A DNA stretch of 36,124 nucleotides, from positions 1 through 36,124 of IMG/VR virus record IMGVR_UViG_3300042504_003174; one strand, written 5' to 3'. Below the pieces are notes generated by a model, which was not told where the DNA came from, did not search any database, and saw only the letters and a list, made by a program, of their open reading frames with translations. The translations under genes and the position numbers were made by a program. The number at the start of each line of letters is the position of its first letter. Positions within the stretch are counted from its first letter, which is position 1. Shown here piece by piece: positions 7,423-15,449 of this stretch. This DNA is from a virus.

Positions 7423-8100
7423 CTATACTGGCACCGCTTGCGGTTGCTGCCTGAAGTAGCGCACAGAACAGCGGCACCTAGCGCCGCATTCACAACGCTG
7501 TCCCGGCAGTGGCACGCTTCCAATGGGGACAACGCCACGAGCGGCATAGCGCAAGCAATCTTCGCAGTGCTTGGCTTGCTCGTCCAAGATGCGCCGCATT
7601 AAGGAATAGCCTTGTTCTTGCTGTCTGATTTCGGCTCCCAACCAGTAACTGCCACGAACGCTTTGAGCGTATAGGCCAATGCGAGCCAAAGCCATGGGAG
7701 CAGAAACGCGACCGCCAAGCAAATCGGAGGCAAAATTCGCAAGAAAATCATATTCCAAGCGAAGCCTTTGACCCACGCGACCATATTCTGCACTGCCCAT
7801 ACCAGCTTTGCCTCCATGGCCAATAATTGCTGCTTGAATGTGGGCGGCTTTAATAGCTTCTCGCACGCTTCCTTGCCACTGGTCAAGAGTGATTGATCCA
7901 TTGCTGAGCATGCGCGTGAAACGCTTAAGCGAAGCTTCCAGCTTATCAATGCGTCCGTCGACAAGCTTTTGCACAGAAGCTTGGCTCAGGAATTTGCCAC
8001 GTTCGTCCCGATAGCGTCCAGTGTTACGGTCGTAAGACCATGCAGCGTCCATTCTGCTAGACAACACTGCTTCTGCAAATGCGCTGAGGTCATTCAGCAT
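7423..8100 (-). CDS. minor head protein (SPP1 gp7 / Mu gpF-like)
   Basis: The 225-residue product starts at ATG 8100, inside the last codons of the portal gene (11-nt overlap). Its C-terminus shows the Cys-rich pattern of phage head morphogenesis proteins: AKHCEDCLRYAARG, then PLPGQRCECGARCRC. The centre is helical and basic, with WQGSVREAIKAAHIQAAIIG. Proteins of this family attach to the portal and act in DNA injection or head assembly. Order portal then minor head protein is conserved in many phages. The SDR gene that follows begins the inserted glycan block. Confidence 0.75.
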   Translation of the reverse strand: MLNDLSAFAEAVLSSRMDAAWSYDRNTGRYRDERGKFLSQASVQKLVDGRIDKLEASLKRFTRMLSNGSITLDQWQGSVREAIKAAHIQAAIIGHGGKAGMGSAEYGRVGQRLRLEYDFLANFASDLLGGRVSAPMALARIGLYAQSVRGSYWLGAEIRQQEQGYSLMRRILDEQAKHCEDCLRYAARGVVPIGSVPLPGQRCECGARCRCSVRYFRQQPQAVPV

Positions 8101-10165
8101 TGTCGGCTTCCAGGATTTCCTTGAACTTGACAGGAGCTTCCTCCTTCCATTCACTCAAAGCCTTGTCAATGTCAGCCTCCGTAATAAAAGCTTCCTCGTC
8201 AATGTTGCCAAGGATCATGCCTTCTACTTTCATGGGCTCAATGGCATCGACTTTGCTACTGACCATCTTCGCCGGCCCTTTGCGTTCTGGATCGGGATCA
8301 GCTTTGCGCTTGCGAGCAACAATGGTTTGGCGCTCTTCTTTGCTCATGGCTTGAGCCTTCGCTTGAGGGAGGCACTTAGGCTTTCCTTCTTTCTCTTCAC
8401 GAGCACCGCATGGTCCCATGATTTCGCCATTGGCCCCAATTCTCACCCATTTTTCCTTAAACCACTTATCAAGATCATCGGCATAAATTTCTTGACCATC
8501 ACCCTTGAAAGCGCCGCTCATTGAACCGTGCTTTTCTTTGTACATGCGCTTGTACTGCTGCACCACATAGCCACTGGCATAAGCTGATGGCCACACTTTG
8601 AATTTGCTTTTGGCCGCTGCCACAGCTTGACTATGCAGCTCTTTGTCGGTAAAAGTAACATCTCCGCGTCGATGCTCGAGATCCCGAGGCAAGTACAAGC
8701 CGGCAGCATCTTCCACTTCTCGACTTCCGTCCATGGGAAGAGTGCCGTTTTGCTCGTCAAGGGGATCGCGACCACCAGGAGGCACTTTCATGCCACCCCT
8801 TTCTTGAGTGGAACCACCCCCTCCAGGGGCAGGAAGTTCCCGCACCACGGACGGATCGAGAGTGAGTTCCATTGACCACTCAGAGCCGCCGTAACGAGCG
8901 TCAGCCACTTCCTTGGGACTCAGTACTCCCAGTTGGATGTAACGCCCGTCAACGGCTGCCACGCGGGCTCTTACGTCGGCCTTCTCGCGCTCGTTCAGCT
9001 CGAACAAGTCGTTGAAATGAATGCGCCATGACTCAGGCATGCGCCCATTTGTGGGACCAGTGCGGCTGAGCATGATTAGCTCCATCAGCTTCTTGAGAGG
9101 GCGATGGAAAGTGGATTGCTGGTAGTCTGCAAGCGTCTTGGCGAAATCACGCTCTTCGCTTCTGCCGGTGGAACCAAGGCCGCTGGGGCTTTCGCCAAAC
9201 AGCACTGTATGAGGAATCTTGGAGGCTCCAATGATGTCCACACGCATCTTCTCGAGAATTTCTCCCACGCCTCCAAAGTTTCTGCTGATAAAAGCAAGCT
9301 CTTCTTTTTCTGCGTCAATGGCGTAGCCGCGATAAACGCTCTTGCTCATATCATTTAGTACGAGACGATCACGCACGTCTTTTTCTTTCCCAGCAGCCAG
9401 CATTTGAGCCAAGCCCTTAATCTTGTGAACGAAAATGTCAAACTCACACAACAGCGTGGCCGAGGCATTTAGGCCAGTCCAGTAGTGCTTAAAGCTTTCG
9501 TAGACAGTTTGCAAACTGCTCATTCCCCATCCATAGTTCCTTTGCCTAATGCGATAGGGAAGCCAGTCACCGTCAAAACGCAAAATCCTATCTTTATGGA
9601 TGTAGGTGAGTTGTGGCTGGCGAATGAGGTCGCCTGAAATGATTTGATAATATGTTGCCTTGGAGTAGTCGTATAGATTTTCTTCGTTAATCACTGGTGC
9701 AATTTGCCAGCGGTCAAGCACTTCCATGCCTTCAACGGTATAAATGCGGCTCTTGTCTACTGGCTGATCCGCTGGACGCCCATCGTCGATGTAGAGCAGG
9801 ATGACGGACCCCCCATAGAGCCGAGCATTCTTGGAAGCCAGCATGAAATTCTCGAGGATGTGCAGATCCTCAATAGTTTGTTCAATGCCCACCACCTCCT
9901 CGGCAGCGGCACCCTCGCCACCAAACAGCACTTTGAAGCCTTTGCGGGTGGCCTGCTCGGCATAAATGTCTACAATGCGGCGTGGAAGCCATTCGCCGTA
10001 CAGAGCTTCCAGCTCTTCTTGAGCCAAGAAGACGATGGGCTGGGCAGTGGTTTGCAGGCTTTTGTCACGGCCTTTAATGCCCATGCCCGTGAGCGCATTG
10101 GCAAGGCCGTCCGCTCGCAGACCAGCTTCGTTCGCATGGCCAAGATCTACTGCTTCTTCCGACAT
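8090..10165 (-). CDS. portal protein (DUF1073-like) with C-terminal DUF5872-like extension
   Basis: This 691-residue protein (ATG 10165) has a portal core over about residues 30-450: EWLPRRIVDIYAEQATRKGF, NARLYGGSVILLYIDDG, HKDRILRFDGDWLPYRIRQR and HTVLFGESPSGLGSTGRSEE are typical of the DUF1073 portal group. The last 200 residues are a separate module: VWPSAYASGYVVQQYKRMYK, then DDLDKWFKEKWVRIGANGE, PCGAREEKEGKPKCLP and KQ-like SKEERQTIVARKRKADP. That module resembles DUF6321/DUF5872 domains often seen as separate small phage proteins. A portal ring forms the DNA channel at one head vertex. The weak -10 CATAAT lies just upstream. Confidence 0.8.
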   Translation of the reverse strand: MSEEAVDLGHANEAGLRADGLANALTGMGIKGRDKSLQTTAQPIVFLAQEELEALYGEWLPRRIVDIYAEQATRKGFKVLFGGEGAAAEEVVGIEQTIEDLHILENFMLASKNARLYGGSVILLYIDDGRPADQPVDKSRIYTVEGMEVLDRWQIAPVINEENLYDYSKATYYQIISGDLIRQPQLTYIHKDRILRFDGDWLPYRIRQRNYGWGMSSLQTVYESFKHYWTGLNASATLLCEFDIFVHKIKGLAQMLAAGKEKDVRDRLVLNDMSKSVYRGYAIDAEKEELAFISRNFGGVGEILEKMRVDIIGASKIPHTVLFGESPSGLGSTGRSEERDFAKTLADYQQSTFHRPLKKLMELIMLSRTGPTNGRMPESWRIHFNDLFELNEREKADVRARVAAVDGRYIQLGVLSPKEVADARYGGSEWSMELTLDPSVVRELPAPGGGGSTQERGGMKVPPGGRDPLDEQNGTLPMDGSREVEDAAGLYLPRDLEHRRGDVTFTDKELHSQAVAAAKSKFKVWPSAYASGYVVQQYKRMYKEKHGSMSGAFKGDGQEIYADDLDKWFKEKWVRIGANGEIMGPCGAREEKEGKPKCLPQAKAQAMSKEERQTIVARKRKADPDPERKGPAKMVSSKVDAIEPMKVEGMILGNIDEEAFITEADIDKALSEWKEEAPVKFKEILEADNAE

Positions 10166-10181
10166 TGTTCACATTATGGGC

Positions 10182-10209
10182 TTGCTTCCATTCTAAAGAT
10201 GTGTATGAT
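10182..10209 (+). promoter_or_regulatory. promoter for the nuclease-terminase operon
   Basis: TTGCTT at 10182-10187 and TATGAT at 10204-10209 are separated by 16 bp. The predicted start near 10216 lies 15 nt before the ATG at 10231. It lies in the divergent region between portal and nuclease genes, so head genes and terminase genes are transcribed away from each other. Confidence 0.5.
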
Positions 10210-10230
10210 GGCCATGACGTGCGTCTTGCT

Positions 10231-10725
10231 ATGCCCACTCCCATTGAATTTGTCTTTTCCGAAGAGGAACGAAAGCAGGCAATGGAGGAAGGAAAGCGGA
10301 GGCAGTCCGTGAATGAAGCAAAAGGGCTTCGTGGTCGTAATCGTGGCGCCGCTCGTGGCGACAAAGCCTTGGAAATCCACTTGCTTGGCGCAGCGGGCGA
10401 AATGGCCGTGGGTTCCTACTTGGGGCTCAAGCATTTGCTTTACAAAGAAAGCGAAGCCAAGCGGGGCTCAGATGATCTGCCCGGCATGGATGTGAAAACG
10501 CGTTCAAAACATGCTTACGATTTAATTGTGCAAAAAAATGAAGATTCCAGTAAAAAATTTGTTCTAGTGACCATAGAATGTCAAAAAACATTCATTCATG
10601 GCTGGTGCTATGGCCATGAAGCAATGCAAGGGCAATACTGGGCGGATCCCGCCCGTGGACGCCCAGCGTTTTTCGTGCCACAATCAGCACTAAGGACAAT
10701 GGAGAGCTTGAATGAGCAAGAATGA
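10231..10725 (+). CDS. putative PD-(D/E)XK-like nuclease
   Basis: The 164-residue protein from ATG 10231 (chosen because a promoter precedes it; the frame extends to TTG 10165) contains HLLGAAGEMAVGSYLGL, then GSDDLPGMDVKTRSKHAYDL. The spacing Glu ... Asp-Asp ... D-V-K-T-R is like the catalytic core of restriction-endonuclease-fold nucleases. A conserved-looking aromatic segment GWCYGHEAMQGQYW and FFVPQSALR follow. It ends within the start of the GIY-YIG gene (14-nt overlap). It could be a packaging-linked or DNA-repair nuclease; fold assignment is by motif only. Confidence 0.45.
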   Translation: MPTPIEFVFSEEERKQAMEEGKRRQSVNEAKGLRGRNRGAARGDKALEIHLLGAAGEMAVGSYLGLKHLLYKESEAKRGSDDLPGMDVKTRSKHAYDLIVQKNEDSSKKFVLVTIECQKTFIHGWCYGHEAMQGQYWADPARGRPAFFVPQSALRTMESLNEQE

Positions 10726-11458
10726 GCGGCGATTTTATATCTACGCTTTTCTCAGAAGCGTGGACTCTCAGCACGGCAAGAAAGGAAGCCCATATTACAT
10801 CGGCAAGGGAAGCGGGAAAAGAGCGTGGTCTAAAAACAGAAGAATACAGCTTCCAGTTGATAGAAGCAAAATTGTATTTTTACGCACTCAGTTAACAGAG
10901 CAAGAGGCTTTTGACTGGGAATGTATCTACATTGCGCATTATGGGCGTATTGATTTAGGCACAGGAATTCTTCGCAATCAAAGCAATGGGGGCGAGGGCG
11001 CATCTGGAATGATTCACTCAGAAGAGGCTCGCCTCAAAATTTCCAAGGCGAACAAGGGAAAAATTGTGAGTATGGAGACCAAGGAGAAAATTCGCAAACA
11101 ACGCCAAAAAGAGGGCCGCTGGAAAGGGCATCTTAATCCCACCGCTGGCGGCGACTTAATACGAGGAGAAAGGAATCCCATGTGGGGCAAAAATCATTCT
11201 CCCGAGGCGAGGTCTAAAATCTCCGAGAAACAACGCGCCTATCGCGCCACATCTAAGGGCAGGGCCATGAGCAAATTAAAAAGCCAAAAATATCTTTACG
11301 AACTTATCGACCCAAACGGTGAAGTGTACATGACGGAAAACTTATTTGATTTTTCTAAGCAATACAAGCTAACAAATTCATGCTTGGACAGGGTAGTGAA
11401 TGGAAGTGCTAAACAACATAAAGGTTGGACGGGGCGAATTGTCCAGCAGTTGCAATGA
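10712..11458 (+). CDS. GIY-YIG homing endonuclease with NUMOD3 repeats
   Basis: The 248-residue protein has an N-terminal GIY-YIG-type domain: FYIYAFLRSV, then SPYYIGKGSGKRAW, and a downstream Glu region EAFDWECIYIAHYG. The middle holds two NUMOD3-like DNA-binding repeats, HSEEARLKISKANKGK and HSPEARSKISEKQRA. The C-terminal LYELIDPNGEVYMTENL segment resembles NUMOD-type helix-turn-helix modules. Its stop overlaps the terminase start in ATGA, so it is fused transcriptionally and translationally to that gene. It is probably a free-standing homing endonuclease targeting a terminase allele. Confidence 0.8.
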   Translation: MSKNERRFYIYAFLRSVDSQHGKKGSPYYIGKGSGKRAWSKNRRIQLPVDRSKIVFLRTQLTEQEAFDWECIYIAHYGRIDLGTGILRNQSNGGEGASGMIHSEEARLKISKANKGKIVSMETKEKIRKQRQKEGRWKGHLNPTAGGDLIRGERNPMWGKNHSPEARSKISEKQRAYRATSKGRAMSKLKSQKYLYELIDPNGEVYMTENLFDFSKQYKLTNSCLDRVVNGSAKQHKGWTGRIVQQLQ

Positions 11459-12834
11459 CTCAACTTCGCTGTTCGGAATTCGCAGAGCACGCACTTGGCG
11501 TGGAGCTATGGCCCAAGCAACAAGAAATCCTCAATAATCTATTTGAAAAAAATATCAATCATGCTATCTGGGCGCTCGGCAGGCGTAGTGGGAAAACTTT
11601 TTGTGCGGCAGTTGCAGCACTGTACATGTGTTTCGCCCAAGATGAGTATTTTACGCGCAAGGTAAGAAAGGGTGAAAAATGGTATGTTATTGCCGTAGCT
11701 AATGACCTCGGCCAGTCTAAAATTGCCCTTGACAATATACGCCAACTAATTCTTAATAGCCCATTTGAGCAAGAAATAATAAGGGAAACAAGCTTGGAAA
11801 TTGAGATCAAAAATGGTTGTGTTTTCCAGGCTATTCCTGCATCGGCTCGCGCATCTCGTGGCAAAGCAGTTGTAGCCTTGATCCAAGATGAGCTGGCATT
11901 TTCTATAGAAGGAGACGCAAATAGAGGTGCAGAAGCAATGTACACGGCACTCGCGCCTTCCATTGCTCAGTTTGGCAAACACGGAAAAATTATCGAGCTT
12001 TCTTCACCTTATCTTACGTCAGGTGTCTTTTTTGACCATTTCAAGCAAGCGCAAAGTGGTGAGTTTCCAGGTATGCAAGCCCTGCAAATTCCTACTTGGG
12101 AAATTAACCCGTCGCTTCCCTTTGATTGCGACTTTCTTACTAGAGCAAGAAAGAAAGATGAAGAGACTTTTTATGTAGAATTTGGCGCTCAATTTAGAGC
12201 CAACAACTCAGTGCTGCTTGCCCCTGAAGTGGTGGATATTGCCGTCAACAAAGATCGATCTGTCTTGCCTCCCAAAAGAGAGCTTATGGGCACCTACTTT
12301 CTTTCTCTAGACCCTGCGCGTGGTGGCGTGGGCAGAGATGAATACATTGCCTGCATCATCCACTACGAAGGGCAGCGATTAATCCTGGACAAGCTACATA
12401 CGTTCGAAGCTGATTTTGAAATTGGCGGAAAGAAGGAAGTAAGCATCGCGAAGGTGGAGGAATGGATTAAGGAGCACCATCGCCTTTACGAATTTCAGAG
12501 CATTACGCTTGACCAATTTAATAGCTCCGCCATCATTCAAGACCTATCAAAAGACTTTCCAATTTCAGAGCTCGCTTGGTCGGTCTCGACAAAAATGAAG
12601 GCATTCAGCAAGGTTCGAGAATTGTTTAACGCGGGATTGATTGAACTCTACCCGCATAAGAAACTTATTTGGCAGCTTAAAAACCTCAGCGTGCTGTATC
12701 GAGCAAGTGGTCAATGGGCCGTAACTGGTGGTAAAGAATCAGGCGTTGACGATTATTGCTTTGCGCTTGCGGCAGCAGTGCTTGATGCTTCCAAGGACGA
12801 TAATATCGATTGGATCAATAGCTTAGTCCGTTAA
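11455..12834 (+). CDS. terL: large terminase subunit
   Basis: The 459-residue protein (ATG 11455) has an N-terminal ATPase with Walker A GRRSGKT at residues 42-48 and a Walker B region VALIQDE ending in D145-E146. The C-terminal RNase H-like nuclease shows the first metal-binding Asp in YFLSLDPARGG (D286), a second in SITLDQFNSS and a third in GVDDYCFALAAAV. It packages DNA into the prohead through the portal ring. The putative small subunit lies 16 kb away (28594-29343), which is unusual. The GIY-YIG gene overlaps its start by 4 nt. Confidence 0.9.
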   Translation: MTQLRCSEFAEHALGVELWPKQQEILNNLFEKNINHAIWALGRRSGKTFCAAVAALYMCFAQDEYFTRKVRKGEKWYVIAVANDLGQSKIALDNIRQLILNSPFEQEIIRETSLEIEIKNGCVFQAIPASARASRGKAVVALIQDELAFSIEGDANRGAEAMYTALAPSIAQFGKHGKIIELSSPYLTSGVFFDHFKQAQSGEFPGMQALQIPTWEINPSLPFDCDFLTRARKKDEETFYVEFGAQFRANNSVLLAPEVVDIAVNKDRSVLPPKRELMGTYFLSLDPARGGVGRDEYIACIIHYEGQRLILDKLHTFEADFEIGGKKEVSIAKVEEWIKEHHRLYEFQSITLDQFNSSAIIQDLSKDFPISELAWSVSTKMKAFSKVRELFNAGLIELYPHKKLIWQLKNLSVLYRASGQWAVTGGKESGVDDYCFALAAAVLDASKDDNIDWINSLVR

Positions 12835-12883
12835 TTGCCTTTAGAATTTTCACCAATCACACTGTTTTCACTGTTGTTGAAAA

Positions 12884-13060
12884 ATGATTGGCGTTGAACT
12901 TTCCAGCAAGGAACTGGCTTTTATCCTTGCCCTGCTTGAAGCCGACAGGCAAACGGCTTTGCAGCTTCTTGCGGCAGAACACGCCTATAAGCCTACGCTT
13001 TTGCCCAAACTTAGGGAAGCCGAGAAAGTGGTGAAAGCAATGAAAAACTTGCAAGGCTAA
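12884..13060 (+). CDS. hypothetical small helical protein
   Basis: This 58-residue protein begins MIGVELSSKELAFILALLEA and ends with a lysine-rich helix KVVKAMKNLQG. Predicted structure is two or three amphipathic helices without Cys or membrane segment. It follows terL by 49 bp in the same direction. No family recognised; codon use and absence of a longer frame on the other strand support it being real. Confidence 0.55.
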   Translation: MIGVELSSKELAFILALLEADRQTALQLLAAEHAYKPTLLPKLREAEKVVKAMKNLQG

Positions 13061-13086
13061 ACTAATGACAACCCTCCTTCTTCTCC

Positions 13087-13263
13087 ATGGCCCTGTTACG
13101 CGCTGCGGAAGAAGCCTGGGAGTTCGCCATGGAAGCCTCTAGAGCCGTTGAAGAGAGCGGCAGGCTATATGGCCCCAATAGCGAAGAAGCGAGGCTTGCA
13201 AGGGCAGCAATGAGGCAATGGGAAGAGGAATACAGGGAACTCACCGCTGCAACTGCTGATTGA
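13087..13263 (+). CDS. hypothetical small helical protein
   Basis: This 58-residue protein is rich in Ala, Glu and Arg (MALLRAAEEAWEFAMEASRA, then RLARAAMRQWEEEYREL) and should form a charged helical hairpin. It lies 26 bp after the preceding small gene and is probably in the terminase transcript. No function is suggested by sequence. The 112 bp that follow, up to 13375, hold nothing recognisable except a possible 16-codon frame from 13290. Confidence 0.5.
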   Translation: MALLRAAEEAWEFAMEASRAVEESGRLYGPNSEEARLARAAMRQWEEEYRELTAATAD

Positions 13264-13375
13264 TCGTGGTACGTTTGTTCTTTTCTCGCCATGGAAAGCG
13301 GGAAACATGGGAAGTGCCATTCCACGAAGCTCGGCATGTAAATAGGCGATTGTTCCTAGAAGGAGCCGCCGTGTA

Positions 13376-13621
13376 TTGGACGGAAGTCTGCTAAGCTTTG
13401 CAAGCTTCCTGCAGGAGCCCACTAGGCGCCTAGTGGTATTCATACCAAGGGAGGGCTCAGGCTCTCCCCGCTCCAACATCCTCGTCACTGTTGGCTTTGG
13501 GGATTCCGTGAGTGAGTTGAAGCACTCACAACAAGGCAGAGCATGGGCCGCACCCATTGATTCCCTAATGCGGGAAAACTCTGCCTCACCCTTCTTCTTT
13601 TTTCTTCACCCAGTTTTTTAG
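13376..13621 (+). CDS. hypothetical protein with TTG start
   Basis: The 81-residue frame starts at TTG 13376, 10 nt after an AGGAG. It contains EPTRRLVVFIPREGSGSP then NILVTVGFGDSVSELKHSQQ, a strand-loop-strand pattern with a GFGDSV turn that looks like a real folded protein. The C-terminal tail FFFFLHPVF overlaps the convergent gene at 13586. The family is not recognised. The weak start codon makes the 5' end uncertain. Confidence 0.4.
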   Translation: MDGSLLSFASFLQEPTRRLVVFIPREGSGSPRSNILVTVGFGDSVSELKHSQQGRAWAAPIDSLMRENSASPFFFFLHPVF

Positions 13622-13786
13622 TTCTCTCACATAGCTTCGCAAGCTTTCCGCTTTTTCCAAGTGCCAAGGATCATGATCCTCGAAATAGCGGGAATTGTGC
13701 CAATCAATGGCTTGAAGAAGACGATGGATGATGGGATTGAGAGGCTCACGCAACGGCGTGTTAAAAGTTCGCCGCTCCTCGGACAT
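13586..13786 (-). CDS. hypothetical small charged protein
   Basis: This 66-residue protein (ATG 13786) has a helical, charged C-terminus (HLEKAESLRSYVRELKNWVK). Its start lies inside the 3' end of the metallophosphoesterase gene (26-nt overlap), so it is probably co-translated with it. It contains NPIIHRLLQAIDWHNSRYFE with several His and aromatic residues. No family recognised. Confidence 0.5.
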   Translation of the reverse strand: MSEERRTFNTPLREPLNPIIHRLLQAIDWHNSRYFEDHDPWHLEKAESLRSYVRELKNWVKKKEEG

Positions 13787-14321
13787 TGGTGCGGAAGTGA
13801 TCGACGATCAAATCCAATGCTACAGGAGTGAAATCGTTCCTCTCAACGCAGGCATTGAAAAATCGTTGATCAACTTGCCCATCTTTTATCACTAGATGGC
13901 AGTGAAGGTGTCCGTGAACATTACCTAGATAGTGCCCACGAAGATTGTCGGGATGCACTGGAATGTGCGTGAAAATAAGACCACCTGGCAATGCCTTGCC
14001 TGCATGGTGAAACATGGCCCCGCGAATGTCTTCAAAATACTCGGCGTAGTCTTTGAGCTTGAACGTGTCGTGATTGCCGCGAATAAGAATCTTTCTCCCA
14101 TTGCATCTGGCTAAGTTTTTTAGCCCACTACGCGGAATTGCTACGTCGCCAAGATGGTAAACAGTGTCCTTGTCCTTGACCACTGCATTCCACCGCTCCA
14201 CCATTGTCTCATCCATCTCTTCGCACGAAGAAAAAGGACGCAATGGGGAGCCATCGGGCTGGACAAAAGACAAGCTTTTGGCGTGTCCCCAGTGGCTATC
14301 TCCAATAACGAAGGCGCTCAT
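13761..14321 (-). CDS. calcineurin-like metallophosphoesterase
   Basis: The 186-residue protein (ATG 14321) shows the full metallophosphoesterase signature: D8-x-H10 in GDSHWGH, GD at 58-59 (YHLGDVA), GNHD at 82-85, THIPVH around 118-123 and GHLH at 137-140. These residues bind two metals and hydrolyse phosphomono- or diesters. Small phage enzymes of this type have been linked to nucleotide or RNA end processing, but the substrate here is unknown. The start at MSAFVIGD is preferred because upstream frame sequence overlaps the tRNA-like element. Confidence 0.85.
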   Translation of the reverse strand: MSAFVIGDSHWGHAKSLSFVQPDGSPLRPFSSCEEMDETMVERWNAVVKDKDTVYHLGDVAIPRSGLKNLARCNGRKILIRGNHDTFKLKDYAEYFEDIRGAMFHHAGKALPGGLIFTHIPVHPDNLRGHYLGNVHGHLHCHLVIKDGQVDQRFFNACVERNDFTPVALDLIVDHFRTNVRGAANF

Positions 14322-14336
14322 AGGGATTAACGAAAA

Positions 14337-14404
14337 GGGCGCTGCCGGGAATCGAACCCAGTATTCCATGCTATCTGCATGACGTGTGCCAACACTTCAG
14401 GGCC
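14337..14404 (-). tRNA. degenerate or minimal tRNA-like element
   Basis: A T-arm is clear: CTGGG TTCGATT CCCGG. Reading back, a 4-nt variable loop, an anticodon arm TCATG-CAGATAG-CATGG, a D-arm GTGT-TGGC-ACAC with only a 4-nt loop, and an acceptor GGCCCTG pairing with CAGCGCC (one C-C mismatch) complete a cloverleaf of 67 nt plus discriminator. The formal anticodon is GAT (Ile), but position 33 is A instead of the near-invariant U and the D-loop is too short for a normal tRNA. No CCA is encoded. It may be a decaying tRNA, a tRNA mimic, or an integration-type site. Confidence 0.45.
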
Positions 14405-14418
14405 AGTGACCCCCAAAT

Positions 14419-14610
14419 TTAAGCATTGTTAAGAGGCTTAGGGGGAGGACTGCAGGAGGCGATCAACTCTCCCGGCCTGCAAGCAGGACTTAGTTTACAA
14501 ACGCAACGACCAGAAATTTCCAGTCCGTGCGCTGCTTGACAATCGTAGCAAGAGATGGGCCAAGCGTGAACAGCCGCAAGCGGCTCAAACAGGGGCTTGG
14601 CCTCTGTCAC
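14419..14610 (-). CDS. hypothetical Cys-rich small protein
   Basis: This 63-residue frame starts at GTG 14610. It has a CYDC pair, then CVC and two later Cys (SPACRPGEL, IASC), a pattern that could bind zinc. It lies between nrdB and the tRNA-like element. There is no recognised family and the start codon is weak, so the gene is tentative. Confidence 0.35.
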   Translation of the reverse strand: MTEAKPLFEPLAAVHAWPISCYDCQAAHGLEISGRCVCKLSPACRPGELIASCSPPPKPLNNA

Positions 14611-14646
14611 AGACTACTGTAGAGCAGATAAGTCGGAAAAGCCCAC

Positions 14647-15372
14647 TCAACCATAGGACGGTAAATTCAGCGCATTCGTTTCAAAAAACGCTGGCACTGT
14701 ACTGGCACGAGTTTCTTGCAATTCTGGGGCTTTACCGCTGAGAAAAAGGCTATCACTTTGGCGAAGCCAAAAATCTTTGTCCAAGTATTTATTGGACGAA
14801 GAATCAAGCTTATCGTAAATCCACAGCGCCGTCATTTTTCTGAGCTTGTTCAGACTGCTGCTGTATTCCTCCCCAGACTCCTCCGCAATCTTGGTATTGC
14901 AAAACGAGTGGCATATTTCATCGCGAGAAATGTCACTAGCAACAGTCCTCAACCCTTTGTCGCCATTGAAACGAAAGAACGGCAAAATTGTAAAAAACAA
15001 ACTGCGTTCAATTGTTGCCACCTTGAGAATTGGATGGGCTGGATGGTCGATCCATGCTTGGCGAATCCGAAAAGCTTCTTTTTCCGATTGCTCATTTGTG
15101 CCATGAGCAGCAGCAACGTAATTGAGAGCTTCGTCATGACGCTCTTCGTCGGCCATATTGCTATGAATGGATTCAATAAGCCCAGGACTGTTAGGAAGTT
15201 CCCGCTCTAGGCCCTCGAGAAGCATGTCCTTCACAGGCAGTTCAAGGTGACGAATGGCAAGGGCGCGGAAAATCGTTTCCTCGGAGCCTTCCACAAAATC
15301 ACCTTTAGTAACAGGCACTGCTTGCCAAGGACGCTTGCGGGCAACTGCAGAAAAATAATCAAGAACTGCCAT
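14647..15372 (-). CDS. nrdB: ribonucleotide reductase class I beta subunit, radical Tyr absent
   Basis: The 241-residue protein (ATG 15372) is a ferritin-like beta subunit. Probable metal ligands, from start MAVLDYFS, are E44 (IRHLE), E76 and H79 (ADEERHD), E122 (ATIERS), and E152 and H155 (RDEICH), spaced as in NrdB. The residue four after the first His, which carries the stable tyrosyl radical in class Ia enzymes, is Leu83. This suggests a different radical or metal chemistry, as reported for a cyanophage class I clade. At 241 residues it is shorter than E. coli NrdB (about 375). It follows nrdA after a 77-bp gap with a terminator-like hairpin. Confidence 0.75.
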   Translation of the reverse strand: MAVLDYFSAVARKRPWQAVPVTKGDFVEGSEETIFRALAIRHLELPVKDMLLEGLERELPNSPGLIESIHSNMADEERHDEALNYVAAAHGTNEQSEKEAFRIRQAWIDHPAHPILKVATIERSLFFTILPFFRFNGDKGLRTVASDISRDEICHSFCNTKIAEESGEEYSSSLNKLRKMTALWIYDKLDSSSNKYLDKDFWLRQSDSLFLSGKAPELQETRASTVPAFFETNALNLPSYG

Positions 15373-15403
15373 GTGAAAAGAAGCAATGGTAAAAAACAAA
15401 GGA

Positions 15404-15431
15404 CGACAAACAAGGGCAGCTACTGCTGCCC
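15404..15431 (-). terminator. hairpin between nrdA and nrdB
   Basis: On the minus strand GGGCAGC, loop AGTA, GCTGCCC (15431-15414) is followed by TTGTTTGTC. It lies after the nrdA stop and before the nrdB start and may attenuate nrdB expression rather than end the transcript fully. Confidence 0.5.
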
Positions 15432-15449
15432 CATTGTCTTAAACGTGGC

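Noticed and set aside
8090-10165. Acb1-type anti-CBASS enzyme
   Set aside because: Portal families of the DUF1073 type carry Acb1-related names in databases, but no 2H-phosphodiesterase HxT pair is visible here; the protein is a portal with another tail.
14337-14404. Functional tRNA-Ile(GAT)
   Set aside because: The 4-nt D-loop, A at position 33 and a mismatch in the acceptor make normal function unlikely; reported only as tRNA-like.
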